A stretch of 64,000 nt of DNA from Paenibacillus dendritiformis. GTDB taxonomy: Bacteria > Bacillota > Bacilli > Paenibacillales > Paenibacillaceae. Each line of letters begins with the position of its first letter. Within the stretch, counting starts at the first letter, position 1. Shown in pieces: positions 26,827-33,738 of the stretch. Where the stretch lies: positions 2,658,001 through 2,722,000 of the forward strand of contig NZ_OX216966.1 in assembly GCF_945605565.1 (NCBI RefSeq). The letters are read 5' to 3'. The notes beneath the pieces are model-generated. The model worked only from the letters and a program-made list of their open reading frames with translations. It was not told the origin of the DNA and searched no databases. The position numbers and the translations under genes are program-made.

Positions 26827-28509
26827 GTCGCATCCTACGCGGATGCGTGGATTGAAATGTAATATCCTCGGCTTTGATAAGGATTCACAAGCACGTCGCA
26901 TCCTACGCGGATGCGTGGATTGAAATGCTTGTGAGCCTGGGGAAGAGGTCGGGACGACAGTCGCATCCTACGCGGATGCGTGGATTGAAATATCCGGGTC
27001 ATTGAGTCGCTGATTCCGCGACCAATGTCGCATCCTACGCGGATGCGTGGATTGAAATTGGGAGTTACGGTCCGCTAAAGACGAAAAGTCAGCGTCGCAT
27101 CCTACGCGGATGCGTGGATTGAAATGACTTACAGCATCACAGACATCACGCAAATAAACGTCGCATCCTACGCGGATGCGTGGATTGAAATGCAACCTAC
27201 ACGGCAGCCAAGCGCTTCACCTACAGTCGCATCCTACGCGGATGCGTGGATTGAAATGAGCGAAAAAAGGGTGACAAGTACGTACACCGATAGTCGCATC
27301 CTACGCGGATGCGTGGATTGAAATTTAAAATCACACTCTGCGAACTATCATTCACGGGCCGTCGCATCCTACGCGGATGCGTGGATTGAAATTCAATTTC
27401 AATTATCAGTTCTTCGAGGTTAAACGTCGCATCCTACGCGGATGCGTGGATTGAAATTTCGATTGGTCACACCCCCGAACGTCCCATACAAGTCGCATCC
27501 TACGCGGATGCGTGGATTGAAATTCATCAACCTCGCGGAGCTTGTCGGCGAGTGCCGTCGCATCCTACGCGGATGCGTGGATTGAAATTCGCGCTGCGCA
27601 TCGGCCAAAATCTCTCCGGCCGCGTCGCATCCTACGCGGATGCGTGGATTGAAATCCGGATTTCGTAGATATCACGCTTGATTTCTAAGTCGCATCCTAC
27701 GCGGATGCGTGGATTGAAATATGATTTCGGCGTGCAGCACGTCATGCAGTGCCGGTCGCATCCTACGCGGATGCGTGGATTGAAATCGTACATCCCCAGC
27801 GCGGATAATGTATTCTTTCGTCGCATCCTACGCGGATGCGTGGATTGAAATGCTTCGGTCGCTCTCCGTTCCGGTATCCCGTCCGCTGTTGCATCCTACG
27901 CGGATGCGTGGATTGAAATGTCCAAGCAGATGATAGAAGACGGCTGCTGTGCCAGTCGCATCCTACGTGGATGCGTGGATTGAAATTGGTACTTTGATGC
28001 GTTGATCACATACATGGCATTGTCGCATCCTCCGCGGATGCGTGGATTGAAATTTTCAGTGTCTCAATACTGTGTACTCTTGCCATTGTCGCATCCTCCG
28101 CGGATGCGTGGATTGAAATGCCGGAACAGCCGTGCAAACCGAATTGCACGAAAGTCGCATCCTACGCGGATGCGTGGATTGAAATTTTGCTGTCTTTACA
28201 AAGGACACCCTGACGTTCAGTCGCATCCTACGCGGATGCGTGGATTGAAATCTTGTGGGGCGGATCTTGACGCTCCATAATAACCGTCGCATCCTACGCG
28301 GATGCGCGGATTGAAATATAGAATCATCAACTTCAAGTAGAAAACAGCTTACGTCGCATCCTACGCAGATGCGTGGATTGAAATATGATAGTTGCGGTAT
28401 CGGTGGGTGTATTTGTCGTCGCATCCTACGCGGATGCGTGGATTGAAATCCGAAGGTGGTCAAGCTCGACACCAAGGGCGAGGCGTCGCATCCTATGCGG
28501 ATATGAAAT
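26827..28509 (+). CRISPR. CRISPR array 2, type I-C, 25 repeats plus remnant
   Basis: 25 full repeats of 32 bp with the same consensus as array 1 are followed by a truncated repeat at 28485-28509 that lacks the GCGTGGATT part. The array contains 25 spacers of about 33-36 bp. The first 16 repeats are uniform. Variants appear from 27888 on: GTTGC at 27888, ACGTGG at 27955, CTCCGC at 28022 and 28088, GCGCGG at 28286 and GCAGAT at 28353. This shows the distal end is oldest. Two further repeat-like sequences lie 2.7 kb on, at 31193-31290. Confidence 0.98.
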
Positions 28510-28535
28510 TAAAGTTAAAAGAGGAGGATAGTAAA

Positions 28536-29465
28536 ATGAAAGCGATGCTAGACAAGTATAAAGGATGCCTAGTCGGGCTGGCTGCAGGAGACGCGTTAGA
28601 GACTACGGTGGAATTCCGTTCCCCGGGAACTTTTGTTCCGGTAACGGATATGGTGGGAGGCGGCGTATTTCATCTGCAGCCCGGTCAGTGGACGGACGAT
28701 ACTTAGATGGCGCTCTGTTTGGCAGAGAGTTTGCTCGCTATGAAGGGATTTGATCCGTCGATCAGATGAGAAGATACAAAGAATGGATGCGAGAAGGGTA
28801 TATGAGCAGCACGGGAGAATGCTTTGATGTAGGCAACGCGACACGTGAAGCCATCCTGCGGCATGAAAGTACGGGGGAAAGCTACTGTGGATCCGATAAT
28901 CCCATCGCTGCTGGCAACGGGTCTATTATGAGACTGGCCCCAATCCCGATGTATTATGCAGAGCAGCCGAGGTTGGCAATGCTCTATGCTGCAGCAAGCT
29001 CCAGGACGACCCATGCCGCTGCGGAATGCGTGGACGCCTGCAGGTTGTTCGCAAGCTTATATAATGGCTGTACTGAAAGGTTGGCCAAAGGAACGGTTGC
29101 TGGAGTCTGCGGCATTTGATGAATGGTTGGGAACAGAGCCCTTAATGCCGCGAATCGAAGCTGTTTGGAAAGGCTCTTATCGCCTTGGTGAGCCGCCTGA
29201 TATTAAGGGTTCGGGATATGTTGTAAAGTCGCTCGAAGCCGCTCTGTGGGCCTTCGCCAAGTCGTCCTCTTTTGAGGAAGTCGCATTATTGGCGGTTAAT
29301 CTCGGCGATGATGCCGATATCACCGGAGCGGTTTACGGTCAGTTAGCAGGAGCTTATTATGGTTATCAACGCATTCCGCAGCACTGGGTAAATAAGCTGG
29401 CGATGCGAGAATTGATAGTGAGCTTATCAATGAAACTATACAATAAACGGACCGATGAAAACTAA
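28536..29465 (+). pseudogene. Broken ADP-ribosylglycohydrolase gene
   Basis: The reading frames together match a DraG-family ADP-ribosylglycohydrolase, which removes ADP-ribose from proteins or nucleic acids. The start MKAMLDKYKGCLVGLAAGDALE follows GAGGAGGA. The metal motif WTDDT is followed directly by TAG where Ser or Thr is expected. A first frameshift falls near 28760, then the frame gives GSDNPIAAGNGSIMRLAPIP. A second shift near 29055 restores the end with the metal motif NLGDDADITGAVYGQLAGAYYG. At least one nonsense and two frameshift changes make it non-functional as it stands. It begins only 26 bases after the last array 2 repeat remnant. Confidence 0.9.
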
Positions 29466-29515
29466 CAAAGCAGTTTCACCATTCTTTTTTGGGGATTAGG
29501 GTTAAGGAGAAGATC

Positions 29516-29731
29516 ATGGTGTGTGTTCAAGAACTGCAAAAATTAATTCAGCTTACAGGCACATTGGCTAAAGCGGAAGCAGTGACAAACGGAACTTATA
29601 TTGTTTATAGAACGGCTGCAGGTCAGATTGTCAGAGAATATCCTCATGGTGAAATCGTACCAATAAACGAGCTTAGGTTTCCACAGGAAGGCTCACCATC
29701 TATCACTGAGGCAGATTTCTGCCGCGAATAA
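29516..29731 (+). CDS. Small protein of unknown function
   Basis: A 71-residue frame starting with ATG 29516 behind AAGGAGA (MVCVQELQKLIQLTGTLAKA). It is mostly polar and was not recognised. It follows the broken glycohydrolase gene by about 50 bases. The good ribosome binding site supports expression; the function is unknown. Confidence 0.45.
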   Translation: MVCVQELQKLIQLTGTLAKAEAVTNGTYIVYRTAAGQIVREYPHGEIVPINELRFPQEGSPSITEADFCRE

Positions 29732-29818
29732 CTGGAGCACCGCTGGTTCGATACCTGCAAAGCAAGATGTCGGACCTCCATCCTTCACACTTACGCAACA
29801 ACCCCCACTTTTGCCTAT

Positions 29819-30170
29819 CTCATACCTAACGATCACCTCCCAACTCCCTCCGGCCCAAAATACAACGACAGCTTTCCCCGTACATGCACTTCTGGGCCAT
29901 CGCCTACATACAATGTATCGCTGCGCCGGGATTCGGCTTGCTGCGAGGAGATACCGCTCGGCGCAAGACGCAGAACAGAACGTTGTCAGACTCCTGGAGG
30001 TGGCTAGCATGACGGGTTTATTTGCTGCAATCGACGTGTTCATCAAGCAATTGACGCTGCTTGTATCCTGCGTCAAGAACAATGCGTTTCCGCAAGGCAA
30101 TGCACAGTCGCGGAATACGCTTCACTGAGCACAATCTCCGCCTGGTTGCGCATATCGTCAACAGGTTTGA
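29819..30170 (+). pseudogene. Partial duplicate of sigK promoter and 5' end
   Basis: This stretch closely matches 31418-31820, the sigK upstream region and first ~70 codons. It keeps the CATACAAT -10-like box (about 29905-29912), the GGAGGTGG ribosome site and the start MTGLFAA. The coding part has a 48-base in-frame deletion after the codons for AFPQ and then a one-base insertion giving an early TGA near 30128. Similarity fades near 30170. It cannot make a working sigma factor. Confidence 0.85.
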
Positions 30171-30377
30171 ACACGAACCGATGTCAGGAAAATACGCGAT
30201 TTATGCAGAGGAAGTTTTGTGCGATGAACTGGACAAGTTATTGGGGAGCAGCAAACTGGTCCGAAATAGGTCGACTTATCAGCTTCTGGGTTTTGAGTGG
30301 CGTTTGTTATACTATTGATAACATTGATTTTTAGTTCCGTACTGGTTAGAGAAATGTTTATGATGGGAGTGGTATCA

Positions 30378-30644
30378 ATGGAAAAGGTAAGTTCACTGGA
30401 AGAGTTGATGAAGAACATCGAGAATATGAGCCGTGACAACTCCGTGTACCAATTTCATATTCTAGGAAAAGGAACGTTCACTCTCGTCTTGCAAGAGGAA
30501 GAGGAGCGGTCCATCCAAGCAGATGTTGAAGCGAATCCAGAACTGAAGGTCTTGATTGAACAAAGCCGGAAAGAGTACACGCTAGGTAAAGCCATGAGCA
30601 CATCGGAAATACTGAAGTCCTTTTCTTCCGAGGACTTTCGATAA
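30378..30644 (+). CDS. Putative antitoxin of a type II pair
   Basis: An 88-residue acidic, helical protein (MEKVSSLEELMKNIENM) with a C-terminal part SRKEYTLGKAMSTSEILKSFSSEDF like the toxin-binding tails of antitoxins. The ATG at 30378 follows GGGAGTGG. Its stop overlaps the start of the next gene (TAATG), the usual tight coupling of antitoxin and toxin. The family is not firmly recognised; the call depends on the downstream toxin-like gene. Confidence 0.6.
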   Translation: MEKVSSLEELMKNIENMSRDNSVYQFHILGKGTFTLVLQEEEERSIQADVEANPELKVLIEQSRKEYTLGKAMSTSEILKSFSSEDFR

Positions 30645-30922
30645 TGAATCGTATCATTCTATGGTCTCCGGCGGTAAGAAACAAACTTGCCCAGTTTCGG
30701 AGCAAGCACTTCTCCCCTGAGGAAACGTTTGATTTTATCTCTCAATTGATTCTTGAAAGAGAAGCCTTACTCTCCAATCGGATATTAAGTAAAGCTTATT
30801 CGGAGGAAGACGGTCCTTATGCAGGCATGTCCCGCATCGTTATTAAGAGGTTTAGGCTCTACTTTGAACAATTTGAGAATGAGATTCTGATTGTTGCTGT
30901 TTTGTTTCCTGGGGAGAAATAA
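30644..30922 (+). CDS. ParE/RelE-like toxin
   Basis: A 92-residue basic protein. The N-terminal IILWSPAVRNKLAQFRSKHFSPEETFDFI and the C-terminal SRIVIKRFRLYFEQFENEILIVAVLFPGEK fit the ParE/RelE fold, with a basic strand and a final hydrophobic strand. RelE-type members cut mRNA on ribosomes and ParE-type members poison gyrase; which applies is not clear. It overlaps its presumed antitoxin by one base. The pair lies between the sigK duplicate and the orphan CRISPR repeats. Confidence 0.65.
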   Translation: MNRIILWSPAVRNKLAQFRSKHFSPEETFDFISQLILEREALLSNRILSKAYSEEDGPYAGMSRIVIKRFRLYFEQFENEILIVAVLFPGEK

Positions 30923-30925
30923 AAA

Positions 30926-31147
30926 ATGACGGTCAGCAGAAAACCCATTGTAGCTCTGCCGGGACACAGTGGGTTTATTTATGTACGGAATATCCTCCAT
31001 CTCATCGATCGTCAAGGTTCTATTTGCCTTCTGAATGGAAGACGCTCTGGTAGTAATGGAAGATTATGTTGCCTGGATGAAGTAACGCTTGATTTAACTG
31101 ATGTCCCGCTCTGCCCTTTTTCAGTTGATGGAAGCAATTGTCCTTGA
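30926..31147 (+). CDS. Doubtful short open frame
   Basis: A 73-codon frame starts three bases after the toxin stop with GGGGAGAAA upstream (MTVSRKPIVALPGHSGF). The C-terminal half has an unusual composition and no family resemblance. It may be a decayed sequence rather than a gene. Confidence 0.25.
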   Translation: MTVSRKPIVALPGHSGFIYVRNILHLIDRQGSICLLNGRRSGSNGRLCCLDEVTLDLTDVPLCPFSVDGSNCP

Positions 31148-31192
31148 TTTTGTGACGTGGTGCTTAAGCGTTATCCTTGAAGGCCTTTTGTT

Positions 31193-31290
31193 ATCGTATC
31201 CTACGCGGATGCGTGGATTGAAATGTAAAGTCACCGTTATGAACAAGAAACAGGGCATATCGCATCCTTCACGGATGCACGAAGTAAAAA
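31193..31290 (+). CRISPR. Orphan CRISPR repeat remnants
   Basis: 31193-31224 matches the 32-bp array repeat with two changes (it begins ATCGTATCC instead of GTCGCATCC). After a 34-bp spacer-sized segment, 31259-31290 begins ATCGCATCC and is a degenerate second repeat. Orientation is the same as array 2. They look like the separated distal end of array 2. Confidence 0.85.
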
Positions 31291-31504
31291 AGCGGCTCCG
31301 CTTGCGAGAAAATTAACTCACAACTTCAGCGGGCCGCAGGCCCCCCCACTGCCGCATCCGCAGAACAGCCTCTCGTACCTCCATTACTACGCACCTCCCG
31401 CAGGTTTTCCCTCTATCCTCATACCTAACGCTCACCTCCCAACTCCCTCCAGCCAAAAATACAACGAAGCTTTCCCCGTACATGCACTTCTGGGCCATTG
31501 CCTA

Positions 31505-31512
31505 CATACAAT
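31505..31512 (+). promoter_or_regulatory. Probable sigma-E-type -10 of sigK
   Basis: CATACAAT fits the sigma-E -10 consensus (CATACA-N-T), as expected for sigK, which in Bacillus is transcribed by sigma-E with SpoIIID. The -35 is poorly matched. It lies about 95 bp before the ATG, and the same box is present in the duplicate at 29905-29912. Confidence 0.5.
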
Positions 31513-31606
31513 GTATCACTGCGCCGGGATTCGGCTTGCTGCGAAGAGATACCGCTAGGCGCAAGTCGCAGAATAGAACGTTGTCAGACTCCTGGAGGTG
31601 GCTAGC

Positions 31607-32314
31607 ATGACGGGTTTATTTGCTGCAATCGCCGTGTTCATCAAGCAATTGACGCTGCTTGTATCCTACGTCAAGAACAATGCGTTTCCGCAACCGTTGG
31701 CGGAAGAGGATGAGATGAAGCATTTGCAGCGGATGGCGGAAGGCAATGCACAGTCGCGGAATACGCTCATTGAGCACAATCTCCGCCTGGTTGCGCACAT
31801 CGTGAAGAAATTCGACAACACCGGAGAAGACTTGGAGGACTTGATTTCCATCGGCACGATCGGGCTTATCAAAGCGATTGAGAGCTTCCAGCCGAACAAG
31901 GGAACGAAGCTGGCGACCTTCGCCGCCCGCTGCATCGAGAACGAGATCTTGATGCATCTGCGCTCTTTGAAAAAGACGCGCAAAGATGTCTCGCTTCATG
32001 ATCCGATCGGAACGGACAAGGAGGGCAATGAAATCACGTTGATCGATATTCTGGGCACGGACGGCGATGAAGTGGTCGATAAAGTGCAGCTCAAAATTGA
32101 GAAGAGCAAAATTTACCGGAATCTGGACATTCTCGATGAGCGGGAGCAGGAAGTGATTCGCGGCCGCTTTGGGCTGGATGGGGGCGGAGAGGAGCGGACA
32201 CAGCGGGAGATCGCCAAGGAGTTGGGCATCTCGCGCAGCTACGTCTCCCGGATAGAGAAGCGGGCGTTAATGAAGCTCTATCATGAATTTTACAAAAATA
32301 AAGGTCACTTGTAA
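31607..32314 (+). CDS. sigK: Sporulation sigma factor SigK
   Basis: A 235-residue late mother-cell sigma factor. It has a pro-sequence-like hydrophobic N-terminus ([18 protein letters not shown]) expected to be removed by SpoIVFB. Region 2 carries [37 protein letters not shown], and region 4 carries [25 protein letters not shown]. The gene is uninterrupted, with no skin element. The ATG at 31607 follows GGAGGTGG. A broken partial copy of its 5' part lies 1.6 kb upstream. Confidence 0.97.
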   Translation: MTGLFAAIAVFIKQLTLLVSYVKNNAFPQPLAEEDEMKHLQRMAEGNAQSRNTLIEHNLRLVAHIVKKFDNTGEDLEDLISIGTIGLIKAIESFQPNKGTKLATFAARCIENEILMHLRSLKKTRKDVSLHDPIGTDKEGNEITLIDILGTDGDEVVDKVQLKIEKSKIYRNLDILDEREQEVIRGRFGLDGGGEERTQREIAKELGISRSYVSRIEKRALMKLYHEFYKNKGHL

Positions 32315-32374
32315 CAGTCGCATCAACGAAAAGGCCAGCCCTGTCCTGGTCCAATACGTCCACCGCTGTCCCGT

Positions 32375-32400
32375 GCAACACGGCCCGAGAGCCGTGCTGC
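32375..32400. terminator. Hairpin after sigK
   Basis: GCAACACGGC and GCCGTGCTGC pair around CCGAGA. There is no T-run. It may stop convergent transcription from sigK and the DUF2188 gene. Confidence 0.4.
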
Positions 32401-32426
32401 GCGGGCATTCGCGTTAGGCGGGACCA

Positions 32427-32804
32427 TCACGTCGTTCGGCGGCTCTGAATGGTGCCGTCCTGCCTGTGAATGACGATATCGGCTCCGACAGACGCCTTCC
32501 GTTGCTGAGCATATTGAACGGCCTCCTGCTTCGTCGGCGCCGTCATGAGCGGATGCTCCCGCCCTTCGGCCGTAACGGCCCAGTCCTCCCCGGCCGGGAC
32601 GACGTGGAGGACGTGCTCCGGCCCGGGATAGTCCGGGAAGTGCTCTTCATGCCATTTTTTGGCCTGCGCGGTCGCGATCGCAATCGCGCGTCCTTCTTCC
32701 ATGCCTTCCTCCAACAAAGCATTGGCGATCTCAATCGCCTTGGTCCGCACGTCGGACAGCAGATGCTTCATGGATGGAGGATAGTTGCGCTCGTTCCAGG
32801 GCAT
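32427..32804 (-). CDS. DUF2188 domain protein
   Basis: A 125-residue soluble protein. The N-terminal helical region (KAIEIANALLEEGMEEGRAIAIATAQAKKWHEEHF) is followed by a DUF2188 domain (HVLHVVPAGEDWAVTAEGREHPLMTAPTKQEAVQYAQQRKASVGADIVIHRQDGTIQSR). It resembles Bacillus YdaT-type proteins, which have no defined biochemical role. The ATG at 32804 follows AAGGAGGGGAG. It is convergent with sigK. Confidence 0.8.
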   Translation of the reverse strand: MPWNERNYPPSMKHLLSDVRTKAIEIANALLEEGMEEGRAIAIATAQAKKWHEEHFPDYPGPEHVLHVVPAGEDWAVTAEGREHPLMTAPTKQEAVQYAQQRKASVGADIVIHRQDGTIQSRRTT

Positions 32805-32897
32805 CCTGCTCCCCTCCTTGCTGCATAGGGTTGTCCATACTTTACCCGGATGCGCCTCCCGGCAAACCGGGCACCTGCTCCGACCGGGCGAATTTGC

Positions 32898-32903
32898 TAT
32901 AAT
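32898..32903 (+). promoter_or_regulatory. -10 box of the CBM9-like gene
   Basis: TATAAT is preceded by TGC, giving an extended -10 about 45 bp before the start codon. Confidence 0.45.
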
Positions 32904-32948
32904 GAACGAGCCGGAACAACGAGATGGACGAGAGGAAGGAAGATGGCA

Positions 32949-33605
32949 ATGACATCAGAGGCGAACACAGAAGAAGTATTCAGCAAGGTGACGGACAGCC
33001 CGGTGCCCCGCTACATATGCCGCCGCGTGCCGGATGGCGAGCCGAATTGGAAGGAGGCGGAGGCGGCCGTCCTGGCCGATGTCGTCACCGGGGAAGCTCC
33101 GCGCTACCGCACGCAGGTTCAGGCCTGCTGGTCGGAGCGCACCTTATATCTTCGCTTCGAATGCGAGGATGAGCGGGTTGTCAGTCCCTATACGAAGCGG
33201 GATGATCCGCTGTTCGAAGCGGACGTGGTGGAATGCTTCATCCAGCCGGGGGAAGACGGTGCCGCCTATTATGAATTCAACATCAGCCCGCATAATATCG
33301 TCTTCGACTCGCGAATCGTATGCGAACCGGGCAAGGAGAAGCTTTTCCAGCCCGAGTGGGATGCCCGTCAGTTGCGGACGACGGTAACGTATGTCGCCGA
33401 ACCGAAGCGGCTCCTTGTCTATGAGGCGGCGATCGCGTTCGAGGATCTGGAGCGCGCGCCTCAGCCCGGGGACTGCTGGCGCATCAACTGGTTCCGGATC
33501 GACGAAGGCGAGGACGGAATACGGACCTTCGATGCCTGGTCGCCGACGGGAGCGGTGAATTTCCATGTGCCGGAACGGTTCGGGCGGTTTATATTCGAGG
33601 CATAG
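32949..33605 (+). CDS. Carbohydrate-binding family 9-like protein
   Basis: About 218 residues, no signal peptide. It matches CBM9-like (DUF1083-type) proteins: TLYLRFECEDERVVSPYTKRDDPLFEADVVECFIQP followed by YYEFNISPHNIVFDSR and a terminal WSPTGAVNFHVPERFGRFIF. Such domains bind sugars, often beside glycosidases. The ATG at 32949 is chosen over 32943 because GAGAGGAAGG lies at better spacing. It is convergent with the large protein at 33739-36072, which has enzyme-like features and may act in the same pathway. Confidence 0.75.
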   Translation: MTSEANTEEVFSKVTDSPVPRYICRRVPDGEPNWKEAEAAVLADVVTGEAPRYRTQVQACWSERTLYLRFECEDERVVSPYTKRDDPLFEADVVECFIQPGEDGAAYYEFNISPHNIVFDSRIVCEPGKEKLFQPEWDARQLRTTVTYVAEPKRLLVYEAAIAFEDLERAPQPGDCWRINWFRIDEGEDGIRTFDAWSPTGAVNFHVPERFGRFIFEA

Positions 33606-33669
33606 ACAAGGCTTGCGCATGAGCAAGTTTTAGCAAAAAAAGTCTACTGCAAAGCCATAAACAATAGGC

Positions 33670-33713
33670 AGGCTTCCCGCAAGCGGCTCGAACAGCCGTA
33701 GCGGGAAGCCTTT
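33670..33713. terminator. Bidirectional terminator
   Basis: AGGCTTCCCGC (33670-33680) and GCGGGAAGCCT (33701-33711) form a perfect 11-bp stem between the convergent CBM9-like gene and the large minus-strand gene. A short T-run follows. Confidence 0.8.
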
Positions 33714-33738
33714 GTCATGAAGCAGCCGGGGCAAACGG

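Noticed and set aside
28002..28475. Frames with SHPTRMRGLK repeats over array 2
   Set aside because: They are CRISPR repeats read in frame, not a protein family.
31607..32314. Skin-type interruption of sigK
   Set aside because: The sigK frame is continuous from start to stop. Only a partial duplicate lies upstream, and no recombinase gene was found.
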